Translations under genes and position numbers: made by a program
Notes under the pieces: generated by a model
Databases searched by the model: none
What the model saw: the letters and a program-made list of their open reading frames with translations, nothing else
What the model was told of the DNA's origin: nothing
From: Otis tarda
Lineage: Eukaryota; Chordata; Aves; Otidiformes; Otididae
Assembly (NCBI GenBank): GCA_026413225.1
Contig: CM048591.1
Coordinates: forward strand, 5,409,001 to 5,473,000
Length of the DNA stretch: 64,000 nt
Direction: 5' to 3'
Shown: positions 12,690 to 23,105 of the stretch, in pieces
Numbering within the stretch: the first letter of the stretch is position 1
How the letters are laid out: each line of letters begins with the position of its first letter

Positions 12690-14075
12690 AGGTTTTAGAA
12701 CTAACTGATAATACGAATGGTAACAAATCATCAGGAACAGATAATATTCACCTACGGGTTCTAAAAGAATTCAAGTATAAAATTGCTAAACTGTTAACTG
12801 TGCTTAAAATGTAATCAGCACCAGGGAAATGGGAGATAGCGAGTTCAGAACAGTCCAGGGAGCTACAAACCAGTAAATCTGAGTTTTGCTGAGTAAATTG
12901 ATAGCTACTATAAGAAAGAACAGAAATAACAAGAACATGAACAAATATGTTTTTACAGAGAGAAGTCATTATCATTTTCGCAGAGCTTACTCGTACCTAA
13001 CAAATCTTTTAGAGTTCTTTGATTAAGTCAACAAACATACAGGGAACAAGGATCCAGTTGTTATATTTTCCTTGAATTTCTAAATTTTGTTATTTATGTA
13101 AATAACAAAAATAAAATTTAAGGAAGACATGTCACATGCTAATAAGTGTCAGAAAGCAGGAATAAATGGTCAACAATGACCAGAGATTATAACTGTAATT
13201 CCATGTGGATATAGATATTCTTGTTGTAAATATGTCCATTAGTAACTGGACAATAAGATGAAGTATTTTCAATGATATTTAACGTACTGGGTAGTAAAAA
13301 TGACAGTTGATTATGATGAGGTTTAAGAGTAATTCTTCACATATTTAAAGCCTAGATGATAAGATGGAATTCAGTGCTGAAGATCGGGAAGTAGTAAAGG
13401 GACAGCCATGGCAATAAATACATGGCAAAGTTCTGTAAACAAGCTATCACCACTGAAAGAAGTAACTTTACAGTTACTGTTTACTGATTTCTATCAGCTC
13501 AATGCTCTGTAGGACCCAAAAAGGAAATGGAAATATTAGCAAGGGAATAAGGAGAAGAGCAAAACAAAACAAATGCTACCTGTCATTAAGCATTGCTTAT
13601 ATGCTGTGAGAAGTGGGAATGTCCTCTTCTCCATTCTGCTCAAAAATTATATAATAGAATTTGAAAATCTAAAAATAGATAGGCAAATATAATGAGTGGT
13701 AGTAAACAGCTTCCATATGTGGCTACATCAAATAAATTTTGATGTTTCAGTCAGGAAACAGGCAGAATTTTGACATGGGGGAAAACATCGTGGAAAATGT
13801 AAATAAATAAAGACTATTAACTTTTAATCACAATACAAGAATTATGAAGAATTAAATTATAATCTGATTAATCAGGTTTATGGCAAACAAATGAAAATGT
13901 TTTCCTACAGAGTGTATAACTAAACTGTGGAACTCATTGCTGCAGGAATTACAAATGTAGACATTTCTGATGAATTAAAAAATCAATTCAACCAGCCATC
14001 CAAAGAGAATTGAAGAAAACCATGACATTTCTAGCTCAGGAAGTGCCTTAGCCTTAGATTCTCAGAAGCTGCAAG
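12690..14075 (+). mobile_element. Ancient CR1/L3-like LINE remnant (reverse transcriptase and 3' end)
   Basis: A worn non-LTR retrotransposon recognised from protein-level matches in family order. At about 12750-12815 it reads HLRVLKEFKYKIAKLLTVLK, matching HLRVLKELKYEIADLL of old amniote CR1. At about 12860 SYKPVNLSFAE corresponds to NYRPVSLTSV. At about 12984-13022 AYSYLTNLLEFFD corresponds to KSCLTNLLEFFEGVNKH. At about 13163 AATAAATGGTCA fits the GINGQ motif. Near 13920-13960 KLWNSLLQEL fits the conserved VNLWNSLP block close to the 3' end. Many stops and frame changes separate the blocks and no catalytic YADD/FADD box is readable, so it has long been dead. Its divergence far exceeds that of the adjacent CR1 at 14.2 kb. 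The nearest kin are the old CR1 lineages abundant in turtles and crocodilians. Ends are approximate; an L3 assignment is the main alternative. Confidence 0.72.
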
Positions 14076-14494
14076 TATAGAGCAGAAATATTCTCTATGC
14101 TTGATCTATTTTCATGTCCTGTCTGTAAGCAAGTTGCTGCTGCTGTTGATGATAGCATGAGGGACAAGACAGAAGTGTGGGATGCTTTATTTAACGTTAC
14201 TGCTTTTCTGCTGTAATATGTGCACAAAAAAAAATCATAGAATGGTTAGAGTTGGAAGGGACCTTCAAAGGTCATCTAGTCCAAACCCCCTGAAAAGAGC
14301 AGGGACATCTTCGACCAGATCAGGTTGCTCAGAACCTCATCCAACCTGGCCTTGAATGTTTCCAGGGATGGGGCTTCCACCACCTCTCTCGGCAACCTGT
14401 TCCAGAATTCTACAACTCTCATTGTAAAAAATTTTTTCCTAATATCCAATCTAAATCTACCTCCCTCTATTTTAAAACCATTACCCTCATCCTA

Positions 14495-15331
14495 TCACAA
14501 CAGGCCCTTCTCATCTTTCTTGTAGGTCCCCTTGAAGTACTGGAAGATCGCAATCAGGTCTCCCCGGAGCCTCCTCTTCCCCAGGCTGAACAGCCCCAAC
14601 TGTCTCAGCCTGTCTTCATAGGAAAAGTGCTTCAGCCCTCTTATCATCTTCGTGGCCCTCCTCTGGACCTTCTCCAACTGGTCCACGTCCTTCTTATGTT
14701 GGGGGCTCCAGAACTGGACACAGTACTCCAGGTGGGGTCTCACCAGGGCAGAGCAGAGGGGGAGAATCACCTCCCTCAACGTGCTGGGCATGCTCCTCTT
14801 GATGCAGCCCAAGATGCGGTTGGCCTTCTGGGCCGCAAGGGCACATTGCGGGATCATGCTGAGCTTCTCATCCACCAGCACTCCCAGGTCCTTCTCCTCA
14901 GGGCTACTCTCAATCCATTCCCCTCCCAGTCTGTATTTGTGCCTGGGATTGCCACAACCCAGGTGCAGGACCTTGCACTTGGCCTGGTTGAACTTCATGA
15001 GTTTGACAGGGGCCCACCTCTCCAGCCTGTCAAGGTCCCTCTGGATGGCATCCCTGTGGTGCGTGTTGACGGCACCACAGAGTTTGGTGTGGTGCACCCC
15101 TTTGCTGAGGGTGCACTCTATTCCACTCTCCATGTCGCCAACAAAGATGTTGAATAGGGCCGGGCCCAACACGGACCCCTTAGGGACGCCACTCGTGACT
15201 GGTCTCCACATGGACATTGAGCCGTTAACCACCACTCTCTGAGTGCGGCCATCCAGCCAACTCCTTACCCACCAAGTGGTCCGTCCATCAAACCCATGTC
15301 TCTCTAGTTTAGAGAGAAGGATGTCATGCAA
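14495..15331 (-). pseudogene. CR1 ORF2, reverse transcriptase palm/thumb and C-terminus (pseudogene)
   Basis: A 278-codon frame starting [15 protein letters not shown] and running through [39 protein letters not shown] (the GVPQGSVLGP box, here with K for Q), [46 protein letters not shown] and [20 protein letters not shown]. The catalytic FADD that should follow ECTLSK is replaced by GVHH before TKLCGAV, so both metal-binding aspartates are missing. Upstream the frame is separated from the endonuclease frame by a short deletion in the AFDTVPHDIL block and a nonsense codon. The frame ends at EKGLL, short of the normal C-terminus. It has no host function that I can infer. Confidence 0.93.
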
Positions 15332-15368
15332 AAGCTTTGCACAAGTCCAGGTAGATGATATCCGTTGC

Positions 15369-16430
15369 TCATCCCTTGTCCACCAATGCTGTCACCCTGT
15401 CATAGAAAGCCACCAAATTGGTCAGGAACGATCTGCCTTTGGTGAAGCCATGTTGGTTGTCACCAACCACCTCCTTGCTCTCCATGTGCCTTAGCATGGT
15501 TTCCAGGAGAATCTGCTCCATGACCTTGCCAGGCACAGAGGTGAGGGCAAGTTGCCCGGGTCCTCCTTGTTCCTTCCTCACCTGATCCCTGGCCACTTGC
15601 ACAGCCTCTTTGTAGTCCTCCCAGGCTACCTGTCTCTGCTTTGACCCTCTATAGTCTTTCTTCACTTTCACTTGGTCCAGGAGCTCCTTGCTCATCCACG
15701 CAGGCCTCCTGGCCTTTTTACCTGACTTGTTCTTCATCGGGATGCACCTCTGCTGAGCTTGGAGGAGGTGCTCCTTGAATGTGGACCAACTTTCCTGGGC
15801 CCTTCTTCCCTCCAGGGCTGTCTCCCGTGGCACTTGGCCCATCAGGTCCTTGAAAAGGCCAAAATCTGTCTTCCTGAAGTCTAGGGCAGAGAGCTTACTG
15901 TGTAGTTTCCTCGCTGCCCCATGGATCTTGAACTCCTCCGTGTCATGGTCGCTGCAGCCAAGCCTGTCCTTCAGTTTCACATCCCCCACCAGCCCCTCCC
16001 TGTTGGTGAGCACAAGGTCGAGCATGGCACCCCTCCTTGTCGGCTCCTCTTGCCTGCAGGAGGAAGTTATCGTCCACGCATTCCAGGAACCTCCTGGACT
16101 GCCTGTGCCTGCTGTGTTGTCTCTCCAACAGATGTCAGGGTGGTTGAAGTCCCCCATGAGGGCCAGGGCCTGTGACCGTGAAGCTGCTCCTATCTGCCTA
16201 TAGAGCGCCTCATCTGCTCTGTCCTCCTGGCCAGGCGGCCTGTAACAGACCCCCATTGTAACGTCCCCTGTCCGTCCCCGTCCTCTAATCTTGACCCATA
16301 AGCTCTCTGTCAGCTCCTCCTCCATCCCCAGGCAGAGATCCATGCACTCCAGCTGGTTGCTGACATAGAGAGCGACACCCCCTCCTCGTCTCCCCTTCCT
16401 GTCCTTTCTAAAAAGCCTGTACCCCTCCAT
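15369..16430 (-). pseudogene. CR1 ORF2, endonuclease domain joined to part of the RT (pseudogene)
   Basis: A 353-codon frame. Residues 1-130 are the C-terminal half of an APE-type endonuclease: [40 protein letters not shown] (GDFN motif), LDLVLTN and CSDHDT (the SDH motif). These residues cut target DNA in active LINEs. A linker follows ([21 protein letters not shown]). The frame then jumps from QVRK to [20 protein letters not shown], skipping the family's segment that carries the RT fingers up to NYRP; about 0.5 kb is deleted. RT sequence resumes ([19 protein letters not shown]) and ends at DKG before a TGA where the family has CGA (Arg). Just upstream of the start, the family's ETWWDDS reads ET, TGA, TAG, DDS, so both Trp codons are now stops and the true N-terminal part lies beyond this frame. 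Confidence 0.92.
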
Positions 16431-16485
16431 ATCATACGAGTCATCCTATCATGTCTCCGTGAATGGACAACATCTCCATGAACCA

Positions 16486-19400
16486 TAACAAATAAATTTA
16501 ATTAGGACAAACATATAGAAGTCTCAAGAAAACATTCATTTACATAAATATTTACGTTTACATACATATATGTATTACACATTAATGTAAACAATAGTAT
16601 TAACATAGTGTTAATATAGAGTAACCACTCTACTTATAGTATGATCATATGATTATTATGTAATCATTGATATTATACAATAATTGCTGCTGGTTGGTAC
16701 TTGGTTTCCACTGGGGCTCTTTATTTTTTCTTCTTTGTTTCTTTTTCTATGGTACTCTATTTTCCAATCAAATGTTAGCTTGAAGCAGAATTCACTGGAT
16801 AAAGATGTTCAGTCTGCACTATAAAGCAGTCCAGAAGAGTGGCCTCAAGAGTCCTTTCTTTTCAAAAGTATATGCATCTTTTAATATGCTTTTATTTTCT
16901 CTTTAAGTGCAAGGATATTCTTAATAGTAGTCACATTTACTGGAATAGATTCTGGTAGAGGAAATTCGAAGAATCACCACATGCTGACAGCTAATTCATT
17001 TCAAACTAAAGGTTTCTAGAAAACTTTTCTTACATGTATGCTTGTGTTCTCCAATTTAATGTACATATTAAATATGCACATAAGACAAGAGTCACAAGAG
17101 AATTGGGAATGGTGTCAGAGATGAAGCCCAGGAATACTAACTTCTACTCATCAGATCAAAACACCAGATAATGTTGTCTCCCTTGTGTATGATTATATGC
17201 TTTGTGCCATTTCACTGCAGAAAATAACAAGTAGTAAGGGGTGGAGAGATTCACTGATGCATCTGAGGAGGCAAGCTCCAAAGCCTAAGGCTGACATTGC
17301 CTTTCAAAACAATTTTGGCTGTGAGTGTTTGCAAACAGATGTCAAGCAGGGGAAAAAAAAAACTGATCAGCAGTGCCACTAATTTGATGTCCTCAATGCT
17401 TCACTAGCTGGATGATTTCCCGTTCTGGACTACTGGCCCATTAAACCTGTCTTTTATTTCATAGTCATAAACCTGAATGACAGAAAATAAATAATTAAGA
17501 CTCATCAAATAGAAGGCAAAGTAGTTATGTGACCCCATTTGTCTAAGATACTGAGGGACAAATTGGAATCTAAGGGCTAATATAGGGAAACATAAAAAGT
17601 GTTTGTTTTCTGTAGCACGGCGTGGAGATGTGGGGAAAACACTAGGTGCATAGACAGAGCTATTATCCCAATTATCTCCTGTGCCAGGCAGGAAAAATTG
17701 AGCACACTTCCTGTTCTCTCAGGTTTATGTTTACCTTTCTCGCAAAAAGAAAGCCTGGATAAGATCACCTTGGAAGCTTGATAGTTATCTTGAAAGATTA
17801 GGCTTGGTTTTACTTTGAAGGAGAATCTCTCATTTTTCTTATATATCAAGAGGTGATCTGAACTTTCAGAGCCAGTGTTACTGAATTGAAAACATTGCAA
17901 GTTGAAGCTTACACTCCCCATAATTTGAAGTACTTGACCATCATGCACCACTAGAAATAAGTGAAAAACAAAGTCCGGCTGTGCTTTATCTTTCTTTTTA
18001 GTAACCTATATAGTCTGTATTTTTAATATTGCTACTTTCTAGAGGTCCTTCTCCAAAGACAATTAAATTCATGTAGGGCTCTCCTTTAGCTTCAATATAC
18101 TTAAAGATGGAGGTTTCAGCAAGTCAGAAGTTGAGTTGTTTGCTACAACATTATTGCTCCTTCGATCAGGAAGAATAATGAATAAAGTCAGCAGAGTTGA
18201 ATATTCAGTATCATAACGCATACTGGGCTGTACATACTTACCAAATAAAAAAGATACAATTTTTTTTTTTTGCCTTTGAGGTGCACCTTTGACTATAGAG
18301 ACATATTAGAGACTGCTGGCAACTGCCACTTTGTTCTCATTTCCCAAAGCTGCAAACAACACTACTGCCTTCGATTGTTCAGGAAGAGTCTGTGTGATTT
18401 CAGTCATTATCTTGGTGAGAAATTCTGTGGTTTTAAAAACAGTCTACTTTTGCTGAACAAATGTTAATACTTCAGGCAAAGTTGAGACACTCGTTCTCCT
18501 CTGACTACCTATTTCTTTATGAAGTTTCTTTTACCAATATTTATCATCCCATAAACTTTTTATCAGATAAACTCTGTATATGTATATATATAACAACATC
18601 TATTTCATTATTGAAGGCTAATATAAATTTCTGAAGTTGCTAGTTGTACTAAACAATTGCAGGTAGTCACAAGATGTACTGTCAGGTATTACAAAGTACT
18701 ACAATGTACCATATCTCACTATTTTTTGCTTTAGCTTCTCAAAACAAAGGTTGGAAATCTGTGTCAAGACTGATAACTTGGACCTAAAAAATAAGATTAA
18801 TCTAGTAGTCTTGAATTTTAATGAGCTGTGAATTTAATACTGTTTCTGAGACTGCGTAGTCTGAGTTCAGAGTCTGTCTTTCACAAAGTGTTTTTGTGTA
18901 TCTATAGCAGAAGGTACTTCTGGTCAATATAAATGAGGTACCTATGAATTGCCAACAGTAATATAACTGTTTATATTTTGCCTCCTCCTCCAAAAATCTC
19001 AAGGGCTGAAATGACTGCCTTTGAATGCATTAATATTTTGGATTCCATATGAGAATTGCACCTAGTAATCTCATTTTCTGAGTCACATATATTCTGGAAG
19101 AATTCAGGAATCTATACAACTCCGTTCAACATAAATTGCTAGACATGCCATTCATACAACTCCAGAAAGCCTTCTTTCCTAAGAAAGTGTTTCCCTCAAG
19201 TATTAGGTGTCACCCCAGGTTAGACAAGGCTTTCCTGGAGGGCTTTCTTTATTTCAGTCTCTTAATTCTTGCCTAAATGTTGAACTGGAGGCTATTAGAA
19301 GATGTCAGTAATAACTAAAACTTTTTTTTTTTCAGATTGGTTGTGTTGGAGGCTGTTACTTAGCTGTTGCCTGAGTCCTGTTTTACTCAGTTGTGTAGGT

Positions 19401-21226
19401 AGTGTAGCTTTTCCCATGACTGATTCACAGATTTTGTTTCTGTGGCCTGCATTCTCATCAATTTTGTTAAGAATTAGTAAATAACTGTGGGTCTTTCACT
19501 GAAAAACATCCACTTAAAGAAGCCTTCAAAAATAGACCTTTAATGGGGAAACAGATCAAACTTGTCTGTAATTTCTGTTAACAAGTTTCTCATTCTTCTT
19601 TTCATTTTTTAATTTTAATTCCTCTTCTTTGAGTTCTCTCTTGGGTTTGCTTCACAGAAGCCTCATCAACAGCCAAAGCCTGTAAAAAAAAAAAAAGTCT
19701 GATTATTTCCTTTTAATAGAAAAGAAGATTAATGTGTTGTGTTGTGGACAAAATAACATTTTAATGATAATTAGGGGTATATAAATAGTTTTCAATAGGA
19801 AAGATTAATGCACATTTGATAACCGTTTCAGCAAAATATTGAGGGCAAACTGCTAATACACTAGCATCATTGATTTTATGAACTCATTTTATTTCAATTC
19901 CTGCTGTCATACAATATAATATCTTTGAATGTTGCAGAAGTATATATAAATATAATTTTCTACACAAAATAGGATAGCTAGGAATACTCAGTGAAAAATG
20001 TCTGAACAATTATGTAAATTGTTGTGATTCTTAGAAAGCAGAGTCTAACTAAGCATTTAGGTTTTACTATTATATTTTATTATTATTATTATTATTATTA
20101 TTTCACCTTTAATGAAGGCTATTTTGTGTGTGGGTGAACCAGAAGATTATGTTGTAGCTAGGAAGAATGTTAACATAATTTTTGGTACACTGCGTTAATA
20201 AAACAAGTGTAATGAGCCATAGTGGTGTGCAATATCAGGCCAATGTGAGAATTAAGCTGCAAGTAGTTATAATACTAAGATTGGTTGTCTTCTAATTATC
20301 CTGTGGTTAATAGTATGGAGACGATTGGCTGGAACCAAAATTATTTGGGCTGGAGTAGTTTTAGTATAGATGAATATTAGCTGTTACATTGCCATAGTGC
20401 TTCCATGAAACAATATGGTCATTTGTTTTTCAGTAAAATAATCACACCCCTCAAAGAAGCAGTTAGGTTTTGCTTCTAAATTGAAAGGAGAAATGTTCCT
20501 AGATTATGAAAAGCAATGACACAAAGTCCCTGTATTTATTCTAGGTTTTATGGTGTAAGTAATGTTAAGCAAATTTGTATTCCATGTATCTCATAATGCA
20601 AGAACATGACTGAAAAAAAATGATCCCCATGAAACTAGTGATTACCAGAGAGAAGCAGTAGAGGGATATAGTTATGTTCTGAGCACAAGCTGGATACCAG
20701 TCTTGAGTGCAAACTTACTTCATGCACAAACTTCTTTAATGAAAGCTTATTCTCAGCTGGGAACTTTAGGAAAATTTCCAGGCATACTGAAAAATGGTGG
20801 AGGAAGAATTTGGATTTGTTACAGTAGCATTTCATCACCAATGTGAAAGGCAGAGTCAGAAGTATACCCTCATTGTGCAGAATTCACCTCATCTCACTAA
20901 CCTAAGGTAGCTACAATTAACTGTCTAAAGCTGATCTGGTCACCCATTCCCTTAGCATGCAATAGGAGAAACAGATATCCTGTACAATCAGATAATTATC
21001 TATCCTATTTAAGAATCTTGTCTTGGGATGTGATAAGTACCTATCCAACACTGACTGTTCCATCTTAATGATTATATAACGTCTATGACTGTTTCAGTCC
21101 TAGAGACTTTCAGACACTTTATATAGCATATCTGTCTGTAATGAATATCACATGCTTAAAAGAAGGCAGAAGGGTCACTGACATATGCTAAAATCGTGAG
21201 TTAGAAGTTTTAAAGGAATTAGTAAG
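16486..21226. other. Intron stretch with only simple repeats
   Basis: AT-rich DNA. It holds a short TA-rich patch near 18577-18592, a T run at about 18260-18271, an A run at about 19684-19696 and the TTA microsatellite listed separately. A 124-codon minus-strand frame at 17577-17951 has no recognisable similarity. No transposon ends were seen. Confidence 0.45.
20078..20102 (+). repeat. (TTA)8 microsatellite
   Basis: About eight perfect TTA/TAT trinucleotide units ending in TTT. Likely length-variable. Confidence 0.9.
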
Positions 21227-21740
21227 AATCATAGAATAGTTTGGATGGGAAGGGACCTTTAAGGGTCATGTAGTCCAACCCCCCCTGCAAGGTGCAGGGA
21301 CATCTCCAACCAGATCAGGTTGCTCAAAGCCCCATCCACCCTGGCCTTGAATGTTTCCGGGGATGGGGTGTCCACCACCTCTCAGGGCAACCTGTGCCAC
21401 TGTTCTGCCACCCTCGGTGTAAAAGATTTCTTCCTTATAGCTAGTCTAAATCTACTCTGTTTTCATCTACATAATGAAAACCATTATGCCTTGTCCTATC
21501 ACTACAGGCCCTCCTAACAAGGTTGTCCTCATCTTTCTTTTAAGCCCCCTTTAAGTACTGAAAGGCTGTAATAAGGTCTCCCTGAAGCCTTTTCTTCTTC
21601 AGGTTGAACAGCCTCAACTCTCTCAGCCTGTCTTCATAGCAGAGGTGCTCCAGCGCTTTGAACTTTTTTGTGGCCCTCCTCTGGACTGACTCCAACAGGT
21701 CCATGTCTTTCCTGTGCTGAAGGCTCCAGAGCTGGAAAGA
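21227..21740 (-). mobile_element. CR1 LINE, 3' fragment
   Basis: On the minus strand this holds the last part of ORF2 (FQLWSLQHRKDMDLLESVQR, RATKKFKALEHLCYEDRLRE, LRLFNLKKKRLQGDLITAFQ, YLKGA) and the 3' UTR, ending at the TCATAGAATAG complement near 21227. It is about 0.5 kb of a ~4.5-kb element. Substitutions such as LRLFNLKKKRLQ for [12 protein letters not shown] show it is older than, or of a different subfamily from, the 14.2-kb copy. The 5' break is near the LWSPQHKKD block. Inactive. Confidence 0.93.
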
Positions 21741-22749
21741 AGCCTCCTTCATATGGCTCTTTAGATGAGAAAAGCTGCAACTGTCCTACACTTGGAATCC
21801 AGATATACAGAACCAGGTCTGCAAAGTATATTGGACTTTGGTTCTCTTTCTGATTTGTAATTTTGGGAATAGAACAAACATAGACAATGCAGGGGAAATT
21901 AAATAGAAATAAAATAAATATATACATGGATCATAAGTATATCCCGGGCAATATTAGACACAGAGGGAGTCTGATATTTGAAGGCATTATATGTTCTGTG
22001 AATCATATAGGTTTAGTTAGCAAAGCAGTTTGACTAGGTGGAAATCTTGCTCAAGGGAAGTAATTCCTAAAGGGATTCTTCCGCAGAGGTCCCTGCCTTA
22101 TCCCCAGGAGCAACTAACAGAGCATGTCTTTGTGGTATTAATTGTTGCTTTGACTGAACATGCAAATTTATTTCATATCTAACTTTCACTACAAATAACA
22201 CTCTCAAACAGTTTTTATCAACAGTGGAATTTTCAGCAAATTTATCCCTCTTTCTTATTGTAATTTTTCAGTGAACAAGTTTTTCCTTGCATGAATCTCT
22301 TTATTATTCAAAATCTCCATAAAGATAAGAATGAGATTTGTTTTAGAGATTGTTCATCAATTTTGCTCCAAGACTATTACAAAGAATACTGGCTCATAAT
22401 AATTTGCAATTCATGCTGCTTAATGGATTGCATCACTCGCAAGTTTCTGGTTCTGCTCCTTGTTTATTTCCCCATTATGAGATTTATAAGCAGGAGCCAA
22501 AGTAGAAGCAGACAAGCATGACCCCACTGCTGGGTGTTAGGAAGATACTGCCCTACTAGGCTCCTGTCTCATTTTGAGAAGCCTCACGGTGGAGATTACG
22601 AGCCAATTCCTCTCATTTTCTAAGCTGATGAGGATCCAGGTAATAAGATTTCTACAAGCAAGGAAAGTATTCACCCGTGGACGTATTCTTGTTATTGCAG
22701 TAAATGAAAGAACGTTGCGTACATCAGTGACTTCAGCATAAAAGCCATC
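21741..22749. other. Intron stretch with no recognisable element
   Basis: AT-rich DNA with a few open frames under 80 codons and no recognisable similarity. Confidence 0.4.
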
Positions 22750-23105
22750 ACTGGGCTAGTTACTGGTGTAACTGCCGGAGAGCAGGATGGGTTGGCTGCT
22801 CTGTAAGGGCAGGGGAGCCAGAAGTCAGGAGCCAGGCATCATAACAAGGCAGTGGCTTTTGCCAACATGGGATAGTCCCACACCACCCGAGTGAAGTGAG
22901 CAGAGCATATCCAGAGTTGGGAACCAGGGTTGGCTGAGTCTCCAGATCCTCAGGTGAAGTCAGATGGTGAAGAGGCAAATCCAAGCAAAAGAAGCCATGA
23001 ATAAGAGCCACAAAGTCAGGATCAGGTTGGTGACAGCAACCAGCATCAGCCACAATCCAGAGATCATCAGGCAAGTCCAGAGACATGAGACTATTTTATG
23101 TGTAA
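22750..23105. other. GC-richer segment of unknown origin, CAG/CCAG-word rich
   Basis: About 350 bp clearly richer in G and C than its neighbours, with recurring short words such as CCAGAG, CAGGAGCCAG, ATCAGG, AACCAGG and GTCCAGAGA at irregular spacing. The minus strand is open for 108 codons (22760-23086), giving a protein of low plausibility (DLPDDLWIVADAGC at its start) with no domain I know. The sequence could be a worn dispersed repeat, a fragment of a retrocopy or a conserved non-coding element. I do not recognise it. Confidence 0.35.

Larger units (their letters stand above)
14235..16480 (-). mobile_element. CR1 LINE, 5'-truncated, internally deleted, with EN and RT remnants
   Basis: On the minus strand this runs from inside the endonuclease domain (right) through reverse transcriptase to the CR1 3' end (left: TCATAGAATGGTTAGAGTTG is the reverse complement of the 3' tail). 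A full CR1 is about 4.5 kb; this copy is about 2.25 kb. ORF1 and the start of the endonuclease are absent. Roughly 0.5 kb is missing inside ORF2 (junction near 15560-15580). A nonsense codon and a short deletion split the reading frame near 15340-15375. It is GC-richer than its surroundings. It sits immediately after the ancient LINE ending near 14.08 kb, separated by about 150 bp. The 5' end is approximate, because protein similarity fades near 16480. It is inactive. Confidence 0.95.

Noticed and set aside
14627-15494. Plus-strand frames of 176, 196 and 83 codons
   Set aside because: They are antisense shadows of the minus-strand CR1 reverse-transcriptase sequence.
15775-16203. Plus-strand frames of 142 and 84 codons and a 61-codon minus frame
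   Set aside because: Shadows of the CR1 endonuclease region, where GC-richness lowers stop frequency.
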